Shown here: positions 28,607-37,466 of the stretch, in pieces
Layout of the letters: the number at the start of each line of letters is the position of its first letter
Position numbering within the stretch: the first letter of the stretch is position 1
NCBI GenBank assembly: GCA_043803805.1
Contig: JAZDJP010000023.1
Coordinates: forward strand, 1 to 64,000
Direction of reading: 5' to 3'
Source: JAZDJP01 sp043803805
GTDB taxonomy: Bacteria > Planctomycetota > JAZDJP01
DNA: 64,000 bases
The notes under the pieces: model-generated
Seen by the model: the letters and a program-made list of their open reading frames with translations, nothing else
Databases searched by the model: none
What the model was told of the DNA's origin: nothing
Program-made: the position numbers and the translations under genes

Positions 28607-30360
28607 GGCGCCGTCCCCCCTCCGGCGGGCGCAAGCGGGGTCCGGGACATCCCCATCAACCTCAGACTGTTGTTGGCCTCGTTGCGGACATACCAACCGT
28701 CCCGACCGCGAACGACCTCATGGAGATACGCCGCGGCGGCCGCCTGGCCGAGGCTCCCGAAGGCCCGGGCGGCTTCATATCGAACCAGCAGGGAAGAATC
28801 GTTCCGGAGCCGGTCCGCCAGCACCGCGAGGGCCGCGGGGTCCCCGCTGTCGCCCAGCGCCGCAAGCGCCCAGTAGCGGACACGGACGTCCTCGTCCGCC
28901 GTGGCGCGGATCAGCGCCGCCGTCACCGCGGGAATCACAACGGGCTTTTTCTCCTGCTGGCGGCGTTTCTCCAGACGATGGGAAAGCACGGCGGCGGCAT
29001 GATACCGGACCGTGGAGGAGGAGGCGGACAGAAAAGACGCCACATCAGCCTCGGTGGCCGTCCGCTCCACCCAAGCCATATCGGCGCGCCGGAATCCCCC
29101 GGCGAGATCCAGGGCCAGGCCGGCCGCCGCGGCGAGCGCCGCGAGGGATGCAATCTGAAACACCCGCCCCCCCTTGAGCAATCCGGCGACCACCGTGCCG
29201 GCCACGAGAACCAGCGCGGCCAGGGATCCCAAAGGGAGAACGGTGAACGCAGCCACCCCCACCAGGAAATTCAGACGTTCCCATCCCTGCTTTTTCTCCA
29301 GACATTCGTTGAGAAGACGACTGAACCGTTCCATCCCTTCCTTCCCGGGATTCCGGTCGGGGTCGAATTCGGCGCCGCCGACGACGATAAAACACGTTTC
29401 ACGAATGCCTTTATCCGTATTCGCCAGGAGTTCCGGCCACACCTTCCCCTTGTCCTTGTCCGGCATGTCGGAAACAATCACCATCGCATCATATCCGCCG
29501 CGGGACCACTTTTCCGCCGCCTCCGCGCATGTACCCGCCTTGTCAACGAATATATCCCGGCGGGCCAGAAGCAACGATTCCGCCTTGGCGCGACGAATTC
29601 CCTCCTCCCCGGCCAGCAACACCGTTTTCTGCGGGGCGTCAGATGGCGCCTGAATGGGCTGAACGGCGTAAAACGTATGGCGGTAATAATAATCCGGAAG
29701 CCCCCGCGTCGGGACATAGCGCAGAAATACCCGGTCCCGAATCCACACGAAGCCGTCCGTCGCACCGCCTCCCCCCCTGGCCATGCGAATCCCGCCCGCG
29801 GCCAGGGTGACGACGACCGCCAGCGCCAGAAGCACGGTCATCCCCCGTTTCTCCGACGGATCCGGCGGCGCCGGCAGGAGAAACCGACGCACGCCGGCCA
29901 TCGCGAGGAACGCGGCCATCGGGACGAGAATCCCCGCCGCCAAGTGAAGCCCCCATCGCGGTCCTAAGAGACTCCATCCGGCCACAACGGGGACGACCCC
30001 TCCCAGCACCAACCATAGTCCCCGAAGGGACCACATCGTGTGAAGAAGAAATGAAAACGCGAGAATGACGCCCGCCGCCCCGCCGAGGAAAAACCCGAGG
30101 AACACCCCCGCCTTCCAGACTTCCCCCGCAGGGAGCGCCGCCACTTCCGCCGAGGCGGGGAAAGCGGCGAACCCGAGTCCCTCGATGACACGGGCCCGCG
30201 CTTCGAGGTGAGGTAGGGAATCCCGCACTAGGATCGTTCCCCATCCCCACACGACCAGCATCGAAATCAAGACGCCGGCGGCGGCGATGAGGAGGCATTC
30301 CCCGGCGAACGCCGGGGAGGGAAGCCACGAAACGGCATCTCTCCGCAAGTTCATGAACAT
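28603..30360 (-). CDS. Membrane protein with receiver-like middle and C-terminal HEAT repeats
   Basis: 585 residues. Residues 1-180 hold about five hydrophobic helices. Around 240-370 a soluble stretch (KTVLLAGEEGIRRAKAESLLL ... YDAMVIVSDMPDKDKGKVWPELL) reads like a Rossmann/receiver-type fold. Two more hydrophobic segments follow, and the last ~130 residues are HEAT repeats (VRYHAAAVLSHRL, VRVRYWALAALGDSGDPAALAVLADRLRNDSSLLVRYEAARAFGSLG). I know no family with this exact architecture. First gene of an operon with the CPBP and DUF2723 genes. ATG codons at 30360 and 30354 are both possible; neither has a strong ribosome binding site. Confidence 0.65.
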   Translation of the reverse strand: MFMNLRRDAVSWLPSPAFAGECLLIAAAGVLISMLVVWGWGTILVRDSLPHLEARARVIEGLGFAAFPASAEVAALPAGEVWKAGVFLGFFLGGAAGVILAFSFLLHTMWSLRGLWLVLGGVVPVVAGWSLLGPRWGLHLAAGILVPMAAFLAMAGVRRFLLPAPPDPSEKRGMTVLLALAVVVTLAAGGIRMARGGGGATDGFVWIRDRVFLRYVPTRGLPDYYYRHTFYAVQPIQAPSDAPQKTVLLAGEEGIRRAKAESLLLARRDIFVDKAGTCAEAAEKWSRGGYDAMVIVSDMPDKDKGKVWPELLANTDKGIRETCFIVVGGAEFDPDRNPGKEGMERFSRLLNECLEKKQGWERLNFLVGVAAFTVLPLGSLAALVLVAGTVVAGLLKGGRVFQIASLAALAAAAGLALDLAGGFRRADMAWVERTATEADVASFLSASSSTVRYHAAAVLSHRLEKRRQQEKKPVVIPAVTAALIRATADEDVRVRYWALAALGDSGDPAALAVLADRLRNDSSLLVRYEAARAFGSLGQAAAAAYLHEVVRGRDGWYVRNEANNSLRLMGMSRTPLAPAGGGTAP

Positions 30361-30391
30361 AAAGACATTTTGGACTGCCACGACGACTTTG

Positions 30392-33300
30392 TCAATTGCC
30401 GGTCGTCTCCGGAATCTCTTCGCGCTTCGCCCCCTCCATCCGCGCAAACAAACTGTAGGCGCAAGGGACGACCAGCAATGTGAGAAGCGTGGAAACCAAG
30501 ACGCCACCAATCACCACGATGGCCATGGGGATGCGGGCCTCCGCCCCGGGCCCGAAAGCGAGGGCCGGCGGCAACGCCGCGGCGATCGTGGACACCGACG
30601 TCATGAGGATGGGCCGGAGACGGATCGGGCAGGCCTCGAGTAACGCCTCCCTGACCCCCTTCCCCTCCCGGCGCCTCTGGTTGGTGAAATCCACAAGCAG
30701 GATGGAATTCTTTTTCGCGATGCCCATGAGGAGCAGGATCCCAATCATGGAATAGATGTTGATGCTCTTATCGGCCAGCCACAACGCCGTCAGCGCCCCC
30801 GTCACACAGAAGGGAAGGGCAAGAAGCACCGTGAAGGGATGGACAAAACTGTTGAACTGGGAGGCGAGCACCATGTAGGCCACGGCGATCCCGAACGACA
30901 GGGCGAACAATAATCCCTGAAAGGACTCCCGGAATGTCTGCGCCGATCCGGCCATGACGACATGATACTGCTCGGGCAGGATTTTTCCTCCCAGGTTCTC
31001 GATCGTCCGGAGCACCGCCTGCTGGGAGACGCCCGCCGCCATGTTCGCCGTGATGCCGATGGCGCGCTCGCGTCCCCGACGGGTGATGGACAGCAACGTC
31101 GGCTTCTCCTCGATGCGCACCACATCCGACAGGCGCACCAGTTCACTCCGATTGTTCCGGACATAGTAATTGGCGATGGACCGGGGGGAAGGCCGGTCTT
31201 TCGCCTCGGTCCGGACACGGACGTCATACCGGCGGCCGCCCTCGCTGAATCGCCCCGCCCGAATCCCCCCCACCATGGATTGAACGACAATCCCGATGGA
31301 TTCCATCGAGACCCCGCGCTCAAACGCCCGGGCCCGGTCGGGGATGACCTGGATTTCGGGCATCCCCGTCTTGAAATCCGTATCCACATCCGTCACCAAG
31401 CCCGTGGCTTCGAGCTCTTTTCTCATCGTGCCCGACAGTTCCACGAGTTTGTCCCAGTCGGGCCCCCGCACGGTGAATTCCACGGGGAAGCCCCGCATGG
31501 TGCCCCCGATTCCACTCTGGGAGGGATCCTGGAGGATGACGCGAAGCCCCTTGACGGATTTCAAAGACTCCCGAAGGTCACTCATGATATCCGTATGCGT
31601 CATCCGCCGGCCGTCGTTCCGCCGGGGCCGGTCGGCCGGGGGCTTGAGCGTAATGAATGCCATCCCGGAACTGACATCCCCGCCGCCGAAACCGCCGACA
31701 GACGCGAAATAATGCTTCACGCCCGGATGGGCCTGGATGATCGCCTCCATTTCCCTGAATCGCCCGTCCGTAAACTCCAGCGACGACCCGATGGCCGCCT
31801 GAGCCCGGGCGATGATCACCGACTGATCCTGGGCCGGGACGAACTCCTTCCGGAGGAGCGGAATGAAAACGAGCGACCCACCAAACAACATCACGGCGAT
31901 GCCGATCACCACCCAGCGCCAGCAAAGCGCCCATCCCAACACCCGCCGGTAGAGAGCGGCGGAACTCCGGAATGCCTTGTCCACCCTCTGGACAAACCTC
32001 CCTCCGTGCCCCACCTCCAGAAATTGCGAACAACGCATCGGGGCGAGCGTCAGGGCCTCCAGCAACGAAAACAACACCGCGACCGATATCGTCACCCCGA
32101 ACTGGAAGAAATACCTTCCCATGATTCCGCCCATGAAAATCACAGGAACAAAGATGGCAAGGATCGCGACGGTGGCCGCAACGGCGGCGAATGTGATTTC
32201 GCGGGCCCCGATGACAGCCGCCTGCATCCGGGGCTCCCCCCACTCCCGGTGGCGGACAATGTTCTCCAAAACCATGATGGCGTCGTCCACGACGATCCCG
32301 ATGGCCAGGCCCAGCCCGAGGATGGTAAACGTGTTCAGGGTGAATCCCGCGAGATGCAGGATGAAAAACGTCCCGAAGACGGCCGTCGGGATGGCGAGCA
32401 GCACATTGATCGTCGAGGACCACGACCCGAGGAACACCCAGCAGACGAGGGAAGTGAGCAAGGCTGACAACAGGAGATTAAATTCCAGTTCCCGCACCGA
32501 CTCCTCGATGAACCGCGTCGTGTCGAAATTGAGCCGGAGTTTCATCCCCGCAGGCAGGGACTTCTGCATTTCCTCCAAACGCTCGCGCACACGCCGGGCC
32601 ACCTCGACGGCGTTCGATCCCCGTTGTTTCCGGATACCAAGCCCCGTGGAACGCTCCCCCATGACGCGCGCCGAGCGCCGCACGTCCGCAAGCCCGTTCT
32701 CCACCCGGGCCACTTCCCGAAGGGGAATGGGGGCATAGATAATTTCACCCCCGCGCCGGGTGATGAGAATTTTTTCGAACTCGTCCGCGGTCAACGCCTC
32801 TCCGTACACCCGCACACCGTATTCCTTGACGGACGTCTCGAGCTGACCGGCGGGGATTTCCGCATGTTCCCGGCCGATGGCCGTGAGGATATCCTCCACC
32901 GTGAGTTCGTACCGGGAGAGCTTCTCCGTATCCACCCAGACCCGCAGATTCCGCTCGACGAAACCTCCCAGAAAAATCTCCGCCACGCCGGGGATGGTCT
33001 GGAACCGGTCCTTGAGGGTGTCCTCCGCATAATTCAGCAATTCCTTGAGGGGCCGGTCCCCGGAAAGCCCCAGGAACATGATCGGCTGATCCTCGGGATT
33101 GGACTTGCTGATTTCCGGCGGGTCCATGTCCCGGGGGAGATGCCGCTGGGCCTGGGACAAACGCGCCTGAACGTCCTGAAAGGCAACATCAATATCGCGG
33201 GAAAGTTCGAACTCGATCGTCACCCGCGCGGAGCCCCGGCGGGTGGAACTTGAAATCTCCTTCACCCCGTCCACCAGCGTCATGGCGTCCTCGACGACAT

Positions 33301-33493
33301 CCACCACGTCGGACTCCATGATCTCGGGCGCGGCCCCCTCCCACGTCAGGGAAATCGAAATGTACGGAGTGTCCACGTCCGGCAGAAAACTGATGCCGAG
33401 CCGCCAAAATCCCAACGCCCCGAAGAGAAGCGTCGCCGCCATCAACATCCAGGCGAAGACGGGATTGCGGATGGAAATGTCGGAGAGTTTCAT
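30392..33493 (-). CDS. RND-family efflux pump inner-membrane transporter
   Basis: 1033 residues, full AcrB-like length with 12 TM segments and two large periplasmic loops. The N-terminus KLSDISIRNPVFAWMLMAATLLFGALGF and the central GLGLAIGIVVDDAIMVLENIVRHR with the proton-relay Asp pair mark it as HAE-type. The C-terminal VLASQFNSFVHPFTVLLALP and GIAKKNSILLVDFTNQ blocks are also standard. The start overlaps the OMF stop by four bases (ATGA). Unusually, no periplasmic adaptor (MFP) gene is in the operon. Expression should be controlled by the adjacent TetR repressor. Substrate unknown. Confidence 0.93.
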   Translation of the reverse strand: MKLSDISIRNPVFAWMLMAATLLFGALGFWRLGISFLPDVDTPYISISLTWEGAAPEIMESDVVDVVEDAMTLVDGVKEISSSTRRGSARVTIEFELSRDIDVAFQDVQARLSQAQRHLPRDMDPPEISKSNPEDQPIMFLGLSGDRPLKELLNYAEDTLKDRFQTIPGVAEIFLGGFVERNLRVWVDTEKLSRYELTVEDILTAIGREHAEIPAGQLETSVKEYGVRVYGEALTADEFEKILITRRGGEIIYAPIPLREVARVENGLADVRRSARVMGERSTGLGIRKQRGSNAVEVARRVRERLEEMQKSLPAGMKLRLNFDTTRFIEESVRELEFNLLLSALLTSLVCWVFLGSWSSTINVLLAIPTAVFGTFFILHLAGFTLNTFTILGLGLAIGIVVDDAIMVLENIVRHREWGEPRMQAAVIGAREITFAAVAATVAILAIFVPVIFMGGIMGRYFFQFGVTISVAVLFSLLEALTLAPMRCSQFLEVGHGGRFVQRVDKAFRSSAALYRRVLGWALCWRWVVIGIAVMLFGGSLVFIPLLRKEFVPAQDQSVIIARAQAAIGSSLEFTDGRFREMEAIIQAHPGVKHYFASVGGFGGGDVSSGMAFITLKPPADRPRRNDGRRMTHTDIMSDLRESLKSVKGLRVILQDPSQSGIGGTMRGFPVEFTVRGPDWDKLVELSGTMRKELEATGLVTDVDTDFKTGMPEIQVIPDRARAFERGVSMESIGIVVQSMVGGIRAGRFSEGGRRYDVRVRTEAKDRPSPRSIANYYVRNNRSELVRLSDVVRIEEKPTLLSITRRGRERAIGITANMAAGVSQQAVLRTIENLGGKILPEQYHVVMAGSAQTFRESFQGLLFALSFGIAVAYMVLASQFNSFVHPFTVLLALPFCVTGALTALWLADKSINIYSMIGILLLMGIAKKNSILLVDFTNQRRREGKGVREALLEACPIRLRPILMTSVSTIAAALPPALAFGPGAEARIPMAIVVIGGVLVSTLLTLLVVPCAYSLFARMEGAKREEIPETTGN

Positions 33494-34785
33494 CGCGGAT
33501 TCTCCCAGGAGGCGGCCCCGGACGCGGGAGCCCGTCCCGCCGCCACTTCCAGACGTGCCGCCGCGAGAAGCGCCTCCGCCCGCACGGTTTCCCGCTTGAG
33601 GCGTGTCTGGAGCATCTTGTCGAGCCCGGCGAGAACATCCTGATTGGTGGCCCGCCCGAAACGGTATTCCTCCAGGAGAGCGGACACATTGTCCCCCGCC
33701 AGGTCCGCCGCCCTCCGGAACGCCTCCCATTCCGCCACGCCCGCGGCCAGGCGTTCCGCGGCCAGGCGCACCTCCGCCTCGGCCTGGCGAAGGGCCAGAT
33801 GACTTCCCAGCTCGGCCGCCCCCCGCCGCGCCTCGGCCTGGCGGATTTTCGACCGGTAGGCCCCGCCGGCATACAGGGGAATCTCCAGGGACAACGTCAC
33901 ATCCCAGTCCACGTCTTCGGAAAGCCCCTCGCGATGGAGGTAGTAATTGCCCCCAAGATCGAGGGACGGCCAGGGATCGCGGCGGGCCGCGCGGGCAGTC
34001 GCCCGGGCGCCTTCCGCATCCCGGCGGCGCGCCTCGACGTCGGCACGGTATGGACAACGAGCGAGGAAGGGCCCCGTCTCGCGCAACGCCGGATCCGGGA
34101 GCTCGGCGGGGACGAACACCTCCTCCAATCCCGTCAGGAACCGGAGGGGCTCGCGGGCCGCGCGTTCATCCCCCTCGGCGCCCTTCCGGGCGGCCTCGAG
34201 TTCGGCCAGATACGCCTCCATCGCCAGGACCTCGCTCCTGCGGCTGCGGCCGATTTTTTCGCGATTGCGGAGATCCTCGATCCGTTCCGCGGCGCTTTTC
34301 TCGATCTGCCGGCGGATGTCGAGTTCCTTCCGGCGGACCAGGAGTTCCAGGTAGGCTTGGGCGACGTCCGCGTACAGCAGGTCCAGCGCCCGGCGCTCGT
34401 CAAGAACCACCGCCTCCCGGCCGGCCTTCGCGGCGCGGATCAGGATGAATTCCCGGAACCCGTGAAACAGGGGCTGTGTCAGGGTGAGCGCCGCCTCGCG
34501 CTGTTCGGGATCGAATCCGGCGATATCCCTCTGGCGGAAAAGATCCGCACGGGCCGACAGAATCGGCTTGACCCCCGCCCGCATCCCGGCGATTTTCGCC
34601 TCGGCCTCGTTCACCGCCTCCCTCCGGATGGCGAGCGTTTCACTGCGGAGGACGGCCCGTTCAAAGGCCTCGTCCAGCGTAACCACCCGACCGGGGGTGG
34701 CCGCGGGCGCCGGCGCGGGCTCCTCCGCCCGTATGCCCGGGGCAAAGGCCAACATCAACACAAGGACTCTCATCCACCGATTCAT
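33490..34785 (-). CDS. TolC-family outer membrane efflux protein
   Basis: 431 residues with a signal peptide (MRVLVLMLAFAPGIRA, cleavage ~20) and the duplicated coiled-coil/beta-barrel OEP pattern: VTLDEAFERAVLRSETLAIRREAVNEAEAKI near the start, YADVAQAYLELLVRRKELDIRRQIEKSAAERIEDL in the first half, and the WPSLDLGGNYYLHREGL plus ALRQAEAEVRLAAERL segments in the second. It forms the outer-membrane channel for the RND pump encoded next. It overlaps both neighbours by four bases, so the three genes tetR-OMF-RND form one operon. Confidence 0.9.
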   Translation of the reverse strand: MNRWMRVLVLMLAFAPGIRAEEPAPAPAATPGRVVTLDEAFERAVLRSETLAIRREAVNEAEAKIAGMRAGVKPILSARADLFRQRDIAGFDPEQREAALTLTQPLFHGFREFILIRAAKAGREAVVLDERRALDLLYADVAQAYLELLVRRKELDIRRQIEKSAAERIEDLRNREKIGRSRRSEVLAMEAYLAELEAARKGAEGDERAAREPLRFLTGLEEVFVPAELPDPALRETGPFLARCPYRADVEARRRDAEGARATARAARRDPWPSLDLGGNYYLHREGLSEDVDWDVTLSLEIPLYAGGAYRSKIRQAEARRGAAELGSHLALRQAEAEVRLAAERLAAGVAEWEAFRRAADLAGDNVSALLEEYRFGRATNQDVLAGLDKMLQTRLKRETVRAEALLAAARLEVAAGRAPASGAASWENPR

Positions 34786-35396
34786 TCCGATTCCTCCGTT
34801 TTTCGGTCCCGCCGCGATCCGACGCCATGCAAAAACACCTCGATCACCTCGGCAATTTCCGGACGCCTCGCCAGCCCGCCGGCGAAAAGGGGATTCCGTC
34901 CGCGAAGGAGACTCATCAGAAAATGCGCCTGAACCTCCAGCGGCAGATCGGAACGGACATGACCGTCCTGCAGACCCACCGCGAGCACCTTGGCGACGGC
35001 GGCGCGCAAGGCCTTCCGGCGGGCCTCCAGCGCCCGACGATTCCGCACATGCAGGGCCAGCGCGCGACCCTCGTGCTCCCCCATGATCCGCATCAACGTT
35101 CTGCGTCCCTCAAAAAACCGGCTGATCCTCCCGCACATGGCCCGGAGACGGTTTTCAAACGTCGAACAACCCCCCGGACCGGCGATCCCGGCGATTGTCC
35201 GGCAGAGTTCGTCATGCCCGTGCGTCGCCAGTTGGAAAAACAGGTCGTCCTTGTCCCGGAAATACCGGTAGATCGTGCCCTTTCCCACGTGGGCCGCCCC
35301 GGCCACCTCATCCAGGGTCACCTCGTGAAACCGCCGGTTGCGGACCATCGCCTCGACGGCGTTCAGGATGGCGACACGTTTTCCACGGACAGGCAT
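34782..35396 (-). CDS. TetR-family repressor of the RND operon
   Basis: 204 residues. The HTH is at ~20-50: FHEVTLDEVAGAAHVGKGTIYRYFRDKDDLFFQL, a textbook TetR_N. The C-terminal ligand domain is helical and variable. The start at 35396 is preferred over 35414 because the longer form would run into the operator. A perfect 18-bp palindrome begins 20 bp upstream. It is the first gene of tetR-OMF-RND, so it should repress its own operon until a pump substrate binds. Confidence 0.92.
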   Translation of the reverse strand: MPVRGKRVAILNAVEAMVRNRRFHEVTLDEVAGAAHVGKGTIYRYFRDKDDLFFQLATHGHDELCRTIAGIAGPGGCSTFENRLRAMCGRISRFFEGRRTLMRIMGEHEGRALALHVRNRRALEARRKALRAAVAKVLAVGLQDGHVRSDLPLEVQAHFLMSLLRGRNPLFAGGLARRPEIAEVIEVFLHGVGSRRDRKTEESE

Positions 35397-35415
35397 GCGG
35401 CAAATCCCCGACACG

Positions 35416-35433
35416 ATACTGACCGGTCAGTAT
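35416..35433. promoter_or_regulatory. TetR operator, perfect 18-bp palindrome
   Basis: ATACTGACC-GGTCAGTAT is a perfect inverted repeat centred 28 bp upstream of the tetR start codon. Sites of the form TACTGACCGGTCAGTA are typical for AcrR/TetR-type autorepressors of pump operons. Confidence 0.85.
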
Positions 35434-35460
35434 TCTATCGGCGCAACGAATTCTGTCAAA

Positions 35461-35655
35461 TCGAAACCCGCGAACGCGAAAACTGCGTCTTCTTCGGCGC
35501 GCCCATGATGATGTTCCAAGGCCCACATCGGGATCGGGCCCGACCGGATTCTCGTCACGAGCCTCGCCGCCGGCTATCCGGACGATGCCGCCGTGGTGAA
35601 CCGGGATGTTCCCCCGCGGGCGCCCGTGAGCGGATTTGCCACGTGGCCCGCGTAA
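35461..35655 (+). pseudogene. Decayed nitroreductase (C-terminal remnant A)
   Basis: The plus strand encodes, after ETRERENCVFFGAPMMM (a nitroreductase FGAP block), a frame change, and then HIGIGPDRILVTSLAAGYPDD, NRDVPPRAPVSGFATW and a stop at 35653-35655. This is the characteristic nitroreductase end (lGYPdpdapvNrfrs.R.pv.eF..w). The middle of the enzyme between the two parts is missing, so the gene has suffered an internal deletion and frameshift, and no start remains. A second copy of the end lies at 36137-36226. Confidence 0.7.
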
Positions 35656-35768
35656 TCCCGTTGGCAACCGAAAAGTGATTGACAGCAAAAAGCGGGGGGA
35701 TAGCATCCAAGGTCCCGGAAGCGCACAAAAGACCGTAATGCCCATGCTTCCGCCATGAAGGACAGATA

Positions 35769-36095
35769 GTGAAAAAGTGTCCATTCTGCGCCGAAGAAAT
35801 CCAGGACGAGGCGATAAAGTGCAAACACTGCGGGGAATTCCTGGATAAGGCCAACCCGCCGGCCGCAGCGGGGAAGAAACGTCCATGGTATTTCAGCACA
35901 TCGTTTATTGCCATTGCGTTTTGCTGTGTCGGCCCTCTGGTCCTGCCGTTGATCTGGTGGCGCCCACAAACGACGCGGGCATGGAAAACCGCACTGACCG
36001 TTGGCATTCTTGTCCTCAGCTGGATTCTGTTCCGAGTAACGCTCGAATCCATTGAGACCCTCAAACAATACTATGAGTTGATGGGCCGGTTCTAG
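35769..36095 (+). CDS. Zinc-ribbon membrane protein
   Basis: 108 residues from a GTG start. The N-terminal zinc ribbon KKCPFCAEEIQDEAIKCKHCGEFL has two CxxC pairs; after a short Pro/Ala linker come two hydrophobic helices (STSFIAIAFCCVGPLVLPLIWW and ALTVGILVLSWILF). Proteins with this zinc ribbon plus TM arrangement are common and of unknown function. It stands alone between two nitroreductase remnants, so it may have been inserted between tandem copies of that gene. DNA is slightly AT-richer than neighbours. Confidence 0.8.
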   Translation: MKKCPFCAEEIQDEAIKCKHCGEFLDKANPPAAAGKKRPWYFSTSFIAIAFCCVGPLVLPLIWWRPQTTRAWKTALTVGILVLSWILFRVTLESIETLKQYYELMGRF

Positions 36096-36136
36096 AATGA
36101 CCGGCCGGCGGCACCCAACGCCGCGCGGTACGGCGC

Positions 36137-36226
36137 GCCGCCGGCCATCCGGACGAGGCCGCCGCGGTGAATCGGCATGTTCCGGCGCGGGTTTCCGTAG
36201 GAGAATTTGCCACTTGGCAGGAATGA
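36137..36226 (+). pseudogene. Nitroreductase C-terminal remnant B
   Basis: Ninety bases, in frame to a TGA, aligning base by base with the last ninety bases of remnant A (about four in five identical) and encoding AAGHPDEAAAVNRHVPARVSVGEFATWQE split over two blocks of the same motif. Everything upstream in the copy is lost. Two remnants ending at the same point indicate a former tandem pair of nitroreductase genes. Confidence 0.65.
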
Positions 36227-36232
36227 AGCCGT

Positions 36233-36260
36233 GGCACGTGACACGTGGCCCGTGACTCGA
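36233..36260. repeat. Period-7 repeat tract (G..ACGT family)
   Basis: Four 7-mers follow one another: GGCACGT, GACACGT, GGCCCGT, GACTCGA. It lies directly after the second nitroreductase remnant and ends in an A-run, as the tracts at 5545 and 59152 do. Confidence 0.7.
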
Positions 36261-36321
36261 AAAAAACAACACCGAAAAAAACGCAAAGGTTCCAAACTGG
36301 TCGTAATTAATCGTACCTGAT

Positions 36322-37368
36322 TTACTTTCCCCCGCTTGTTCCCGCCCGCCTGTCGGGGTCATAAACGTAGACAACGCCTGACGTTAACTCATAGGTCAGA
36401 CCAACGATTTTTAATGCTGACCGCAATGCGTCATCAACAGTCATATTCCGCCCGGACAACGTGATCGGCTGATTGCCCCCCTTGGACTCCGCCGCCGGAT
36501 GCATCACTATATTGAGGATCTTGTTGTCGCGAAAGAAATCAATCACCGAATCGAAGGGTTCATCTTCAAAGTCGAAGGCTATTTTCCTGTTCAGGTTTTT
36601 GTGAATCTCCTTTTCCCACTCCCAACCATCCGGCGGGCGATTCTTGTTGCGCAACTTCTCCGCCCTCGCCACCTCCCCATCCTTGAAATCCCCCACACAA
36701 ATCACTCCGTCCTGAAAACGATAATCCAACTCCTCCAACCTCATCAGCCAATCGAGCGCCATTTCCACGGATATATTTAATGCCGATAATTTAATGGGAT
36801 ACATGGCTTTGGCCTTCGGATCCATCTCAATCACGAGATTCTTCATTTCCCGGATGAAATCCAATACCGTGGAAAAATCATCCCCGTCGAACGAAAAGGC
36901 GATTTTCTCTTGAAGTCTTGCCCGAATTTCCTTTTCCCATTCCGGCGAGCGATTTCGCTTGATACATTCCATCTCCTTTGCCGCTTCCCCACCCTTGATA
37001 TCTCCCACACAAATCACCCCATCCCGCAAACGGTAATCCAATCCCTCCAACCGCATCAACCGGTTGAGCGCCTGTACCATCGGAATTTTTTTCACGCTGA
37101 GCGTGACAGGCACGCTGACATTCGCCGCCGGATCCACCACAATCGGGAGTTCATACGCATCCCGAATGGAAACCAAGGTTTCGACAAAATCTGCCTTGCT
37201 AAAACTCAAAGAAACGATCTCCTGCAATTTCGCTCGAAGTTCATCTACAGGAAGAGATTCCGTAGCGGGCGGCGTATTCCCCGTGGCGGACTTCTCCCGC
37301 CCTCCGGTCACGCATGCGGACGTTCCGACTGTCACGAGCAACACCGCGACAACCACCGATGTTCGCAT
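36322..37368 (-). CDS. Lipoprotein with three STN-like domains
   Basis: 348 residues from the ATG at 37368, which has GGAGG six bases upstream. A lipoprotein-like signal ends at Cys ~19 (VTVGTSAC). Three ~100-residue repeats follow, each with a FSKADF/FDGDDF/FEDEPF block, a VLxFIR-type helix, a (V/I)xxDPxAxxxxPITLS strand and a YRxxDGVICVGD or YELTSGVVYVYD end. This is the pattern of the STN (secretin and TonB N-terminal) domain as found in secretins and FecA-like receptors. No secretin barrel is attached. Three free STN-like modules on a lipid anchor could be a periplasmic scaffold; this is inference. Confidence 0.7.
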   Translation of the reverse strand: MRTSVVVAVLLVTVGTSACVTGGREKSATGNTPPATESLPVDELRAKLQEIVSLSFSKADFVETLVSIRDAYELPIVVDPAANVSVPVTLSVKKIPMVQALNRLMRLEGLDYRLRDGVICVGDIKGGEAAKEMECIKRNRSPEWEKEIRARLQEKIAFSFDGDDFSTVLDFIREMKNLVIEMDPKAKAMYPIKLSALNISVEMALDWLMRLEELDYRFQDGVICVGDFKDGEVARAEKLRNKNRPPDGWEWEKEIHKNLNRKIAFDFEDEPFDSVIDFFRDNKILNIVMHPAAESKGGNQPITLSGRNMTVDDALRSALKIVGLTYELTSGVVYVYDPDRRAGTSGGK

Positions 37369-37397
37369 ATTCATCCTCCCGATTCGTCATTTCATCA

Positions 37398-37466
37398 AAC
37401 TCAAAAACTCTTCAACTCCAAGACTCTGAGACTCTCGGACTCCCAGACTCTCAGACTCCCAGACTT
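37398..37466. repeat. Period-8 (G/A)ACTCNNN repeat tract, nine units
   Basis: AACTC at 37398, 37406 and 37414, then GACTC at 37422, 37430, 37438, 37446 and 37454 and GACTT at 37462, all exactly 8 bases apart. It fills the space between the STN lipoprotein and the DUF4380 gene and enters the 3' end of the latter (stop at 37451). Confidence 0.9.
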
